A DNA stretch of 37,061 nt from a bacterium (GTDB lineage: Bacteria > Chlamydiota > Chlamydiia > Chlamydiales > SM23-39), in assembly GCA_021809325.1 (NCBI GenBank), contig JAKBAE010000005.1, positions 1 through 37,061 of the forward strand. The letters run 5' to 3'. Made by a program: the position numbers and the translations under genes. This document shows, piece after piece, positions 1 through 7,841 of this stretch; position 1 is the first letter of the stretch; each line of letters starts with the position of its first letter. Below the pieces are notes generated by a model. It searched no databases, was not told where the DNA came from, and saw only the letters and a list, made by a program, of their open reading frames with translations.

Positions 1-731
1 GAGAAGGCGCAACAGTTATCATAACCGATGTCAATGATAGCCAAGGCCAAGCTGCGGCGAAAGAGATTGGAGACCGGGCTTTCTATATTCACCATGACGT
101 CTCCATCGAAGATGAATGGAAAGCCATTACGGAAGAGATTCTCAAAAGATTTGGCAAGCTGGACATCCTCGTCAATAATGCAGGAATAACGGGTTTTGAA
201 GAGGGCTTTGGCCCTCAAGATCCGGAGCACGCCTCATTAGAGAGTTGGCGAAATGTCCATGCAGTCAATTCAGACGGAACATTTCTTGGATGTAAATATG
301 CCATTCAAGCAATGAAGCACTCGGAGCATGGCTCAATCATCAACATTTCTTCTAGATCCGGCTTGGTGGGGATTCCCGGTGCTGCTGCCTATGCCGCTAG
401 TAAAGCTGCGATGCGCAATCATACAAAGTCGGTAGCCCTCTATTGTTGCGAAAAAGGCTATAAGATTCGGTGCAACTCTATTCATCCAGCTGCCATTCTA
501 ACGCCTTTATGGGATTCTATGTTGGGAACGGGTCCGAACCGAGAAAAGAATATTAGAGCCATCGCTAAAGATATCCCCATGAAAACCATGGGAGAGCCTG
601 ACGATGTAGCCTATGCTGCGCTCTATCTCGCATCCGAAGAATCAAAATATATCACTGGTATTGAGCTGACAATTGACGGCGGCCTTCTTGCCGGAGCGGG
701 TGCTGCACCTCATAAAGAGGAACAGCTGTAG
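1..731 (+). CDS. Short-chain dehydrogenase/reductase (5' end outside window)
   Basis: The reading frame is open from the left edge (first full codon at base 3) to the TAG ending at 731, so the true start is upstream. An internal ATG at 312 is not the start, because homology to the SDR fold begins well before it. Visible SDR landmarks in order: end of beta-2 with acidic TDV (NAD(H)-preferring type), the NNAG motif after DILV (about base 180), the catalytic Ser strand (SIINISS), the YAASK catalytic Tyr/Lys pair at about 390-404, and a C-terminal ITGIELTIDGG typical of classical SDRs. The Rossmann glycine motif is missing only because of the window edge. Classical SDRs oxidise or reduce secondary alcohols; the substrate cannot be told. 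A sugar-transporter gene follows on the same strand after 113 bp, so a sugar or polyol substrate is possible (inference). Confidence 0.9.
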   Translation, partial: EGATVIITDVNDSQGQAAAKEIGDRAFYIHHDVSIEDEWKAITEEILKRFGKLDILVNNAGITGFEEGFGPQDPEHASLESWRNVHAVNSDGTFLGCKYAIQAMKHSEHGSIINISSRSGLVGIPGAAAYAASKAAMRNHTKSVALYCCEKGYKIRCNSIHPAAILTPLWDSMLGTGPNREKNIRAIAKDIPMKTMGEPDDVAYAALYLASEESKYITGIELTIDGGLLAGAGAAPHKEEQL

Positions 732-798
732 AATTCCAGTGAAGCTTTTTGATTAAGAACTTATCTGCGCACACCATACTGCATCCAGTAGCCATTCT

Positions 799-834
799 TA
801 GCAGATTGTCTTGTAGGATATTCCTAATCTGCTA
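799..834. promoter_or_regulatory. Inverted repeat just upstream of the sugar-transporter start
   Basis: A perfect 9-bp inverted repeat (TAGCAGATT at 799-807, AATCTGCTA at 826-834) with an 18-nt spacer ends 10 nt before the ATG at 845. No T-run follows, so it is unlikely to be a terminator for the upstream SDR gene. It overlaps the place where a ribosome binding site should be (GTGAGG at 836-841). It could be an operator for a dimeric repressor or an mRNA hairpin affecting translation. Its role is inference. Confidence 0.35.
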
Positions 835-844
835 GAGTGAGGCT

Positions 845-2092
845 ATGCAGGCAAATCGTCATCAGCGGCTAGCTCTCACGGCCCTCATCGCCCTTTTTTT
901 CATGTGGGGGCTGATTACCGTTTTAAACGATATCCTCATTCCTCATTTGAAGGCGCTCTTCAGCCTTGATTATGTTGAGGCGATGCTCATCCAGTTCTGC
1001 TTTTTCATGGCCTACGGGATTATGTCTATCCCTTCCGGAAAAATCTTGCAGAAGCTCGGTTACAAGCGCTCCTTGTTCTGGGCCCTTTTCATCGCTGCTT
1101 TTGGCTGTCTTCTCTTTTTGCCGGCAGCGACTTTCCACTCGTATTTCCTTTTTTTACTCGGGCTTTTTGTCCTTGCAACCGGAATTGTTCTCTTACAAGT
1201 TTCGGCAAACCCCTACGTCGCACTTCTAGGGGACGCAAAACACGCCTCGAGCCGCCTCAATCTGGCGCAAGCCTTTAATTCGCTCGGGACGACGATCGGC
1301 CCGCTCATCGGCTCATCGATTGTATTGGCTGCAGCGGGAACCGGCGCTAGGGGAATCGAGGGGCTCTACATCTCCTTGGCCTTGCTTTTGATCCTGATCG
1401 CATTTGGCATCCGGGCTGTTCACCTGCCTGAGATTTTGCCCGAGCAATACGAACACTTACAAAAGGAGATTGTAAAAAACGCCGACGAGGCCGAGATAGT
1501 CCGTTTTCTAAAAACCCGGCTTCACAAAGTTTGGCGCTTTCCCCACCTTTTTTATGGTGTTGGGGCAATCTTTTTCTATGTAGGCGGCGAGGTGTCGATT
1601 GGAAGTATGCTGGTCAACTACCTCTCCGATCCCCAAATTGGCAATATGAGCCAAGTAGAGGCCGGAGCCCATGTGTCTTACTACTGGGGCGGTGCGATGC
1701 TTGGGCGTTTCATTGGATATTTGCTTTTAAAGCGCTTTGGTTCGCGCAAGCTGCTCGCCATTCACAGCGTTGCAGCCCTCATTCTTTTAGCCACAACCCT
1801 TCTCTCTACAGGCCCTCTTGCCGTCTGGAGCGTACTCGCAATCGGCCTTTTCAACTCAATCCTCTTCCCAACGATCTTTGCCTTGGCAATACGGGGACTG
1901 GACCGGTTTACACCGCAAGGATCAGGTCTGCTTTGCACTGCAATCGTTGGAGGTGCACTCCTCCCCCTTATCCAGGGCTTTGCCGCAGACCGAATCGGCA
2001 TTCATGCTTCATTTATCGTGCCAATCGCCTGCTATCTCTATATCCTCTTCTATGCCGCAAGAGGGTCTTTGGCCTATTGCCGCATCAAATAG
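845..2092 (+). CDS. MFS sugar transporter, FucP/GluP (glucose/galactose) type
   Basis: A 415-residue, 12-helix inner-membrane symporter of the fucose:H+ symporter family, predicted to import a hexose. Recognition points: N-terminal LNDILIPHLK (residues 28-37), whose Asp29 aligns with the proton-coupling Asp46 of E. coli FucP; QVSANPYVALLG at 118-129 followed by SRLNLAQAFNSLGTTIGP, the hallmark of the glucose/galactose branch. Gln118 sits where FucP has Glu135, as I recall for GluP-type members. A hydrophilic loop at about residues 200-235 separates the two six-helix halves, and length is normal. The start is the ATG at 845, with a weak GTGAGG upstream. It follows an SDR gene on the same strand, so the pair may form a small sugar-use unit. 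Substrate is not provable from sequence. Confidence 0.85.
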   Translation: MQANRHQRLALTALIALFFMWGLITVLNDILIPHLKALFSLDYVEAMLIQFCFFMAYGIMSIPSGKILQKLGYKRSLFWALFIAAFGCLLFLPAATFHSYFLFLLGLFVLATGIVLLQVSANPYVALLGDAKHASSRLNLAQAFNSLGTTIGPLIGSSIVLAAAGTGARGIEGLYISLALLLILIAFGIRAVHLPEILPEQYEHLQKEIVKNADEAEIVRFLKTRLHKVWRFPHLFYGVGAIFFYVGGEVSIGSMLVNYLSDPQIGNMSQVEAGAHVSYYWGGAMLGRFIGYLLLKRFGSRKLLAIHSVAALILLATTLLSTGPLAVWSVLAIGLFNSILFPTIFALAIRGLDRFTPQGSGLLCTAIVGGALLPLIQGFAADRIGIHASFIVPIACYLYILFYAARGSLAYCRIK

Positions 2093-2172
2093 ACGCGCAA
2101 TTGGAGATTATCACAAGATAAAAATGTAAATATGAAACGATATAAACAGAATAATGTCTTTGATCTCTAAGT

Positions 2173-2245
2173 TGACGGTAGCCGGACTTGAACCAGCGAC
2201 AGGCGGATTATGATTCCGCTGCTCTACCAACTGAGCTATACCGCC
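2173..2245 (-). tRNA. tRNA-Met (CAT), elongator type
   Basis: Read on the minus strand, 73 nt fold as a cloverleaf: acceptor GGCGGTA/TACCGTC (one G-T pair), D arm GCTC/GAGC, anticodon stem GCGGA/TCCGC with loop ATCATAA (anticodon CAT), T arm GCTGG/CCGGC with TTCAAGT loop, discriminator A. The paired 1-72 position and the absence of three G-C pairs at the base of the anticodon stem mark an elongator. A tRNA-Ile2 (lysidine-modified CAT) is less likely given the anticodon-arm sequence. CCA is not encoded, so it must be added by the CCA enzyme. It lies 8 nt downstream of the initiator tRNA and is probably co-transcribed with it. Confidence 0.92.
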
Positions 2246-2253
2246 AGAAGAAT

Positions 2254-2326
2254 TAGCGGGGGTAGGACTCGAACCTACGACCTTTGGGTTATGAGCCCAA
2301 CGAGCTAACCACTGCTCCACCCCGCG
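2254..2326 (-). tRNA. Initiator tRNA-fMet (CAT)
   Basis: Minus-strand 73-nt cloverleaf beginning CGCGGGG with 3' arm CCCCGCT, D arm GAGC/GCTC, anticodon stem TTGGG/CCCAA enclosing CTCATAA, T arm GTAGG/CCTAC and discriminator A. Two initiator hallmarks are visible: the unpaired 1-72 position (here C1 x T72 rather than the C x A of E. coli) and the three consecutive G-C pairs at the base of the anticodon stem. CCA is not encoded. It is first in the two-tRNA unit, with a promoter-like sequence upstream. Confidence 0.95.
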
Positions 2327-2343
2327 ACAGGTAAGATGCTCAA

Positions 2344-2373
2344 ATCCTATCACGACAAGTGATTTAATCTCAA
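2344..2373 (-). promoter_or_regulatory. Predicted housekeeping promoter for the two Met tRNAs
   Basis: On the minus strand a TTGAGA -35 (2368-2373) and a TAGGAT -10 (2344-2349) are separated by 18 nt. The -10 ends 17 nt before the initiator tRNA 5' end, so a short leader would be trimmed by RNase P. Spacing and hexamers match the major sigma factor consensus acceptably. The assignment is by eye. Confidence 0.45.
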
Positions 2374-2490
2374 CTTTTCCCCAAATATTTCGCTTCCACC
2401 TCTTATTTCCCCTCTGGAAATGCTCTTTTTCAAAAAACCTTTACCTCTATTTTTTCCGAATCTGTAGTGTGCAAATTGGGGGTAGATATA

Positions 2491-3744
2491 ATGGATCAAA
2501 GTGCCGCTCTGAAGGCGTGGCGAAAGAAAGTTTCCTTTTTCATCCTCATGCTCATCACCATGATCGATTATATCGGGATCGGTTTTGTCTACCCGATTTT
2601 TTCCCATTTGCTCTTTCGCTCAAATTCCCCGCTCCTCTCCCCGGGCGCATCGGATATGCAAAAAGGGTTTTATCTCGGCCTCCTGCTTTCGCTTCTTTCG
2701 CTCGCCCAGTTCTTTTTTGGTCCCCTTTTAGGAAAAATGTCCGACCGGATCGGAAGAAAAAAAGTACTCCTCGCCTCTCTTTCAATTGGCGCCGGCGGCT
2801 ATTTTCTCTCTCTTTTGGGAATCTTGGGAATGAACATTCAACTCCTTCTCCTATCCCGCATTGTCATCGGCGCCTCGGCCGGCAATACTGCCGTCATCCA
2901 AGCATCTATCGCCGATCTCAGCTCTGCCGAAGAGAAATCAAAATCGTTTGGTCTCTACAACATGTCTCTTGGGATCGGCTTGGCCCTCGGCCCCTTCCTT
3001 GGCGGCGTTTTCTCCAATCCCGATCTCTTTCATGAAAAAGCAGCAACCCTCCCCTTTTGGATCGGCACCCTCTCTTGCATCGCAAGCTTTTTTCTCATCG
3101 CCCTCTTTTTCCCGGAAACGAACCGGAGCGAGGCCCAAGAGAGGCCCGGATTTTTAAGCGGGATCTATGACCTAAAAAAGGTCTTTCAGATGAAAGGGAT
3201 CCGCGCCCTCATGCTCTCCATCTTCTTTTTCGTATTCGGCTGGTCTTACTACTTTGAGTTCGTCTCCATCTACCTGATCAACCGCTTCGATTTCCATGCG
3301 AGCGACATCGGCTATTTTTACGGCTACTCAGCCGCCTGGTACGCCTTCAGCACCGGTTTTTTGATCGTTCCCGCCTTGAAACGGTTCCGCTCCGAACAGG
3401 TCCTCTTCTACTCCCTTGCCTTTGCGGGAGTTTACATCTTTTTATTTCTTATGATTGAAAATGCTGCGCTTCTCTGGGTCTATTTGCCCGTCTTGATCTA
3501 TTTGGTATCTCTCGTCTTCCCCACCGCAACCGCGATGGTTTCCAACTGGGCCAGCCCGGAAAGGCAAGGCGAGGCGCTTGGGATCTTTCAGTCGGTACAA
3601 TCTCTCGGATGGACGGTGGCCCCGCTCATCTCCGGCTGCTTTATTGGAATCTATCACAAAATGCCCGTTTTAATGGGAGGGGCGATGATTTTAGTGGCGG
3701 GTATGATCTACGGCTATTTCCATAAACAAAAACTCTTTAGATAA
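2491..3744 (+). CDS. MFS transporter, TetA-like drug/metabolite exporter type
   Basis: A 417-residue, 12-helix inner-membrane carrier. The ATG at 2491 is preferred over a GTG 24 nt upstream because MDQSAALKAWRKK leads straight into the first helix. Family signs: helix 1 MIDYIGIGFVYPIF, as in TetA/DHA1 exporters; motif A GKMSDRIGRKK between helices 2 and 3; motif C-like GIGLALGPFLGG in helix 5, typical of antiporters. This suggests proton-driven export of a small molecule, substrate unknown. It converges on the recQ-like gene and overlaps its 3' end by 8 bp (3737-3744). The two Met tRNAs lie divergently upstream. Antibiotic resistance should not be assumed, since the family also exports metabolites. 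Confidence 0.8.
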   Translation: MDQSAALKAWRKKVSFFILMLITMIDYIGIGFVYPIFSHLLFRSNSPLLSPGASDMQKGFYLGLLLSLLSLAQFFFGPLLGKMSDRIGRKKVLLASLSIGAGGYFLSLLGILGMNIQLLLLSRIVIGASAGNTAVIQASIADLSSAEEKSKSFGLYNMSLGIGLALGPFLGGVFSNPDLFHEKAATLPFWIGTLSCIASFFLIALFFPETNRSEAQERPGFLSGIYDLKKVFQMKGIRALMLSIFFFVFGWSYYFEFVSIYLINRFDFHASDIGYFYGYSAAWYAFSTGFLIVPALKRFRSEQVLFYSLAFAGVYIFLFLMIENAALLWVYLPVLIYLVSLVFPTATAMVSNWASPERQGEALGIFQSVQSLGWTVAPLISGCFIGIYHKMPVLMGGAMILVAGMIYGYFHKQKLFR

Positions 3745-5758
3745 AGCCGCTTTTGCCAAGCCGCCATTTCACTGCGGCAATCGTGCAAGGAATCAGCTCT
3801 AAGCGCTTCCCGCCCCTCTCTCGAAGCGCTCGCGCCGCCTCGCGCAATGTCGCGCCCGAGCCGGTGTAGTCATCGAGAAGAAGAATCGGCCCTTGCGGCA
3901 GCTCCCCTACGGCTTGCATCGCCCCGTCCACATTGGCTTTTCTCTGGTCATTATTGAAGAGCTCCCCTTGCCGCTTCTCAGGCTCCCTCTTCCAATCCAG
4001 AAGAGAGGGCCAGCAAGCGACATTAAGCCTCTTTGCAAGCGCCATTGCAATCCCCTCTCTCCCCTTCCAAGTTTTGGATGGCAATAGGACGATGGAATTG
4101 AATTTAAGCGGCAAGAGATGCTTTTCTAAAAGGATCAGAATTTCGGGGGCTGTCTCTTGACTATCTTGTCTTTCACGCATGAAGCGGCAAAAGAGCGGAG
4201 AACGGAGTTTTGCATCCAGGAGGCTGATCCCGTCGGATAGGCCAAAGAGCCGAGATCCTGGGATCGAAACAGGCCGTTTAGAAAGCCAATCATCAATCGG
4301 GCTGGTATCTCCTTCATGCAAGGGCAAGGAGGCTTTGCAAAGATCGCAGCGGCCGCAAGAGTCGGCTGCAGAGTCGCCAAGGGCAACTCTCAAAATCTGC
4401 ATCCGGCATCCCTGCGGCTCCGATGCAAAGCGGAGCATCGCCTGCAGCTCGCCGAGCTTGACCTGCCTTTGCCTCTCATACGAGCCAAGCTCAGCCTTGC
4501 CGTCTTTTTCTGACCTGCAATAGATTTGTTTTCGATCTTGGCTTTTTTTCACGAGAAACTGCTGTTCCACCAACTCCGCAATCACGACGCTAACGCGCGT
4601 CGGATGGAGGCCCGTTTTCTGCTTGATCTGGACAAGGCCGATGCCGTCTGCCGCCTCCAACACCTTATTGAAATCTTCTTCATCAGGCACTGCGGAATGG
4701 ATGAAATACTCTTGGACTTCCCTATCCTTCGGATCAAACAAGAGAACCCCGCGGGCAGGAAGTCCATCGCGCCCTGCCCGCCCCACTTCCTGATAATACG
4801 CCGTGATCGATCCGGGAATATCAAAGTGGACGATCAGACGGATATCGGGCTTATCAATCCCCATGCCGAGAGCATTTGTCGAGGCAATCGCCTGAAACTC
4901 GTTCCTCATAAACGCCTCTTGCAGGCGCCTCTTCTCTTCGGGCTCCATCCCTGCATGGTAAGCGACGGCTTTCACCCCCCTCGACTGGAGAAACTCCGCG
5001 ACAAGCTCGGTATTTTCTCTCGTTGCGCAATAGACAAGCGCTCCCGTTTCCTGCTTTAGGATCTCTTGCAAGTGAAATAGCTTGTTTGCCATTCCCTTCA
5101 CCTGCAAAACCGACAAGGCGATATTCGGGCGGTCCATGCTCTCTCGCAGCACCTTTCCGGGCCTCTCGGCTGAAAAGAGCTGCTTGGTGATATCTTTTTC
5201 TACTCTCGGATTTGCCGTCGCCGTCAACCCCAGCACAAATAAAGAATCCCTCTTCTCCTCAGCCGCCTTGACAAACTGCAAAATTTGCCGGAAAGCAGGG
5301 CGGAAGTCGTGGCCCCAAGAAGAGATGCAATGCGCTTCGTCAATGACAATCAAGCTTAAGGGCAGTGAGAGAAAAAAAGAAAAGCGGTCGATATGGTCGA
5401 GCTGTTCCGGAGAAAGAAATAAGATGCGGGACTTCCCCTCCACCGCCGCTTTCAGGGCAGCCTCGTTCTCTTCAAGAGTCTGGTCGCTGTTGATCGCAGA
5501 GGCAGGGATCTTAAAGCGCTCGTTTAGCTGCTTTGCTTGGTCTCGCATCAGGGCTAAAAGAGGAGAGATCACCAGTACAACCCCTTCTAATAGACAAGCA
5601 GGGAGTTGGTAGAGAAGCGACTTTCCTCGGCCCGTTGGCTGAATACAAAGAAGGCGCCGGAATGAAAAAAGATCTTCCAGAGCCTCAAGCTGCCCCGGGC
5701 GGAATGCATCAAACCCAAAACGCTCATGGAGAACTGCATGGAAATCCGGAAAAGTCAT
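3737..5758 (-). CDS. RecQ-like ATP-dependent DNA helicase with C-terminal phosphoribosyltransferase-like domain
   Basis: 673 residues from the ATG at 5758; a TTG 42 nt upstream is less likely. The first half is a complete SF2 RecQ core: Q-motif region FGFDAFRPGQ (14-23), Walker A QPTGRGKS (40-47), DEAH box (140-143) followed by CISSWGHDFRP, LGLTATA, and GRAGRDG of motif VI. Next comes a Cys-rich zinc module, with one Cys before LRVALGD and the CGRCDLC group after it. There is no recognisable RQC winged helix/HRDC tail. Instead the last ~180 residues resemble ComF-type phosphoribosyltransferases, ending with the PRPP-loop-like LLLDDYTGSGATL preceded by DQRKANVDGAM. This matches the layout I recall for the RqlH clade described in mycobacteria. 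Predicted role: 3'-5' duplex unwinding in repair. Whether the PRTase domain is catalytic is unknown. Confidence 0.9.
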   Translation of the reverse strand: MTFPDFHAVLHERFGFDAFRPGQLEALEDLFSFRRLLCIQPTGRGKSLLYQLPACLLEGVVLVISPLLALMRDQAKQLNERFKIPASAINSDQTLEENEAALKAAVEGKSRILFLSPEQLDHIDRFSFFLSLPLSLIVIDEAHCISSWGHDFRPAFRQILQFVKAAEEKRDSLFVLGLTATANPRVEKDITKQLFSAERPGKVLRESMDRPNIALSVLQVKGMANKLFHLQEILKQETGALVYCATRENTELVAEFLQSRGVKAVAYHAGMEPEEKRRLQEAFMRNEFQAIASTNALGMGIDKPDIRLIVHFDIPGSITAYYQEVGRAGRDGLPARGVLLFDPKDREVQEYFIHSAVPDEEDFNKVLEAADGIGLVQIKQKTGLHPTRVSVVIAELVEQQFLVKKSQDRKQIYCRSEKDGKAELGSYERQRQVKLGELQAMLRFASEPQGCRMQILRVALGDSAADSCGRCDLCKASLPLHEGDTSPIDDWLSKRPVSIPGSRLFGLSDGISLLDAKLRSPLFCRFMRERQDSQETAPEILILLEKHLLPLKFNSIVLLPSKTWKGREGIAMALAKRLNVACWPSLLDWKREPEKRQGELFNNDQRKANVDGAMQAVGELPQGPILLLDDYTGSGATLREAARALRERGGKRLELIPCTIAAVKWRLGKSGFI

Positions 5759-5809
5759 GAGATAAGTATACCTCTTAGTTGCATTGTAAAAAAGTGGCAA
5801 TGAAATTCT

Positions 5810-5836
5810 TGTAAAAATAAATTTTTATTGTTTACA
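5810..5836. promoter_or_regulatory. AT-rich imperfect palindrome between recQ-like and porin genes
   Basis: Outer arms TGTAAA (5810-5815) and TTTACA (5831-5836) flank inner arms AATAAA and TTTATT, so 12 nt on each side pair with one bulged G. It lies 25 bp before the porin ATG and 51 bp before the divergent helicase ATG, where a divergent promoter and operator would be. It could bind a dimeric regulator of porin expression, or simply be part of an AT-rich promoter. No clear -35/-10 pair could be fixed. Confidence 0.3.
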
Positions 5837-5861
5837 AAGAACTCAACAACCATGAGGTCAT

Positions 5862-7073
5862 ATGAAAGCCGGCGCTACATTATTGAATGCAATTCTTCTT
5901 GCAAGCACTTCGCTCTTTGCTGCAAAAAAGCAACCTGAACCGCCTGCCCCACAGCCAAAATGTTGCATACCTCAAGGAGAACCTCTGCCATGCTGCATCT
6001 GTCCTTCTTTCAACGCACCCGCAGCCATCAATGTCAATTACAAAACCTGCAACTGCATGTGTTCTGACTGGAATGCAAACGTCAACTTTTCCTTCATTTA
6101 TTGGTATGCAGGCGAAGATGGTTTAAAACTCGCCTCCACGGGCGCTTTGAATGGCGGAGTTCTCTATTACAACGAGAATATACAAACCGTTAACCAGGAT
6201 TTCGACTATAAGCCGGGCTTCAAAGTCGGATTGGGGCTAATTTGGGCCCATGAGTGGGAGTTTCGAGCAGAGTATACTTGGTACCGCGCACGGAATGTCA
6301 CACATAGCGGCTCTCTTTCCGGTACCGTTTTGACTGGGGGCATTCCTACGACAACTGCAGCCAACGGAACAGCGGTATGGGTTGTCGATGACTGGTTTTT
6401 AGCAGGGGCCGGCGGCCAAGCCCTCTCCGGATCGGACGTCGCTTCAGTATGGCGATTGAACATGGATCTCATCGATGGTGTCGCGGGACGTCCCTTCTAC
6501 CAAGGAAGACGAGTCATTGTTTCTCCTTATGGAGGTCTGCGTGCTGCACTGATCCGCCAATCAATGACCGTATCGCTCACGGAAGCAACCGGACTTTTCA
6601 CAGGCGCCCCCTTCGCAGTCGGCACGATCCCATCGCAGCCCATCAAATCGCATAATTTCTCCAACTCCTGGGCGATCGGGCCTCGATTTGGTGCAAACTG
6701 CGAGTTTTTGCTTCCTTTGGGTATGCGCTTAGAGGGTGATTTAGCAGCAAGCATTCTCTATACGAAGTATACAAGCCTTAAACACCGGGAAGATAATGCA
6801 TCGACATCCTTCAATACGGGGCCTTTTACTTCTCAAATCGACGATTACAGTAGCGTACGCCCCGAGGCCGATTGCAGTCTTGGATTTGGCTGGGGAACGT
6901 ACTTCGGCTGCAGGGATTACCACATCGATTTCTCTGCCAAGTACGAGTTCATGATTTTCTGGGCACAGAACATGATCCGCAGTGCGTTGGATGATACGCT
7001 GACCGGAACGGGGCCTAGCCCATCAAACCTCTATTTACATGGACTGACACTCAACGGACGCTTTGATTTTTAA
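5862..7073 (+). CDS. MOMP-like outer-membrane porin with Cys-rich N-terminus
   Basis: 403 residues. The ATG at 5862 has a GAGG ribosome site 4 nt upstream. A signal peptide covers residues 1-20 (hydrophobic core, ASTSLFA before the mature Ala). The mature N-terminus is Pro-rich and has eight Cys between residues 34 and 67 (two CC pairs plus CIC and CNCMC). The rest shows alternating aromatic/glycine-rich strands typical of a beta-barrel (WEFRAEYTWYRAR, VIVSPYGGLRAALI, LEGDLAASILYTKY, IDFSAKYEFMIFWAQ) and ends in Phe, the usual signal for outer-membrane insertion. This fits the Legionella/Chlamydiae MOMP-like family multiplied in Waddlia and Simkania. The cysteines suggest disulfide cross-linking into an outer-membrane complex that replaces peptidoglycan strength (family knowledge). 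Its end overlaps the convergent ABC permease gene by 4 bp. Confidence 0.85.
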   Translation: MKAGATLLNAILLASTSLFAAKKQPEPPAPQPKCCIPQGEPLPCCICPSFNAPAAINVNYKTCNCMCSDWNANVNFSFIYWYAGEDGLKLASTGALNGGVLYYNENIQTVNQDFDYKPGFKVGLGLIWAHEWEFRAEYTWYRARNVTHSGSLSGTVLTGGIPTTTAANGTAVWVVDDWFLAGAGGQALSGSDVASVWRLNMDLIDGVAGRPFYQGRRVIVSPYGGLRAALIRQSMTVSLTEATGLFTGAPFAVGTIPSQPIKSHNFSNSWAIGPRFGANCEFLLPLGMRLEGDLAASILYTKYTSLKHREDNASTSFNTGPFTSQIDDYSSVRPEADCSLGFGWGTYFGCRDYHIDFSAKYEFMIFWAQNMIRSALDDTLTGTGPSPSNLYLHGLTLNGRFDF

Positions 7074-7840
7074 GACCCTGTAGATCGGTAGCGTCGCACG
7101 CCGAGATGCCAGATCCGAGAAGAGAGCCAAAGAAAGATAAACCCAAAAATAGGTGCCGCAAGACCTAACAGCGGCACTTTTTGCAAAAGGGCCGCTATCG
7201 GATAGTATCCAACGCAAGCCAGAGGGATGAGAAAAGTAAACACCATTCGAAATGGCTTTGAGTAGATCGACAAAGGATACTGGCCGGTCAAGACCCCTCC
7301 ATATGTCGTGACATTCATCACATCAATCCCCTCGGTCGTCCAAAAACAAACCGCCCCCTGAACCACCAACAGCCCATAAAAGAGGCTTGCCGTGCCCAGG
7401 ATCGAAAACAAGATCAGAGGGGCATGGAAAGAAAAGAGGGAAAAAGAAAGTTGATACGCGCCGATTATGAGGACGATGAGGCCTTGGAGAAAGCGGCCGA
7501 TGCGCATGAACTGCATTTCTTGCACTGCAATCTGAAACAAAGTGGAGAGCGGGCGGAGTAAGACGCGATCAAAGTCTCCCTTTTTGACCATTTGTCCAAA
7601 AGACTCAAATCCTCTGGCAAAAGACTCTGCAATGGCAAATCCCATGTGCATGATGCCGTAGATCAAGCAAACCTCCGGCAGGGTCCAGTCTTTGATGATT
7701 TTAAAGCGATCAAAAAGGACCCAAATCGCGAAAATATCCACAAATGTAGAGAGAAAATGGCCGGACGCCAAAAGAAAAAAGGAGGCCCGGTACTGCATCT
7801 GCGAGCGCAAGGAGAGCTTAAAGAACTGCCAGAAAAGCAC
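7070..7840 (-). CDS. ABC-2 type exporter permease subunit (COG3694/DUF990-like)
   Basis: 256 residues, about six membrane helices. The start is a GTG at 7840, supported by a strong GGAGGT (7845-7850) inside the end of the upstream gene, whose stop lies 1 nt before the GTG. The cytoplasmic segment with FESFGQMVKKGDFDRVLLRPLS is the family signature of this permease type. It forms a membrane half with the neighbouring permease and is driven by the ATPase two genes upstream. Such ATPase/permease/permease sets occur widely as exporters related to daunorubicin-type systems; the substrate is unknown. It is the last gene of the minus-strand run and converges on the porin. Confidence 0.85.
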   Translation of the reverse strand: MLFWQFFKLSLRSQMQYRASFFLLASGHFLSTFVDIFAIWVLFDRFKIIKDWTLPEVCLIYGIMHMGFAIAESFARGFESFGQMVKKGDFDRVLLRPLSTLFQIAVQEMQFMRIGRFLQGLIVLIIGAYQLSFSLFSFHAPLILFSILGTASLFYGLLVVQGAVCFWTTEGIDVMNVTTYGGVLTGQYPLSIYSKPFRMVFTFLIPLACVGYYPIAALLQKVPLLGLAAPIFGFIFLWLSSRIWHLGVRRYRSTGS

Positions 7841-7841
7841 G

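Noticed and set aside
2111-2353. Minus-strand 80-codon frame
   Set aside because: It runs through the two Met tRNA genes; sequence such as GIAQLVEQRNHNPPVAGSSP is the usual translation of tRNA DNA.
4526-5059. Plus-strand 177-codon frame
   Set aside because: Antisense to the recQ-like helicase core.
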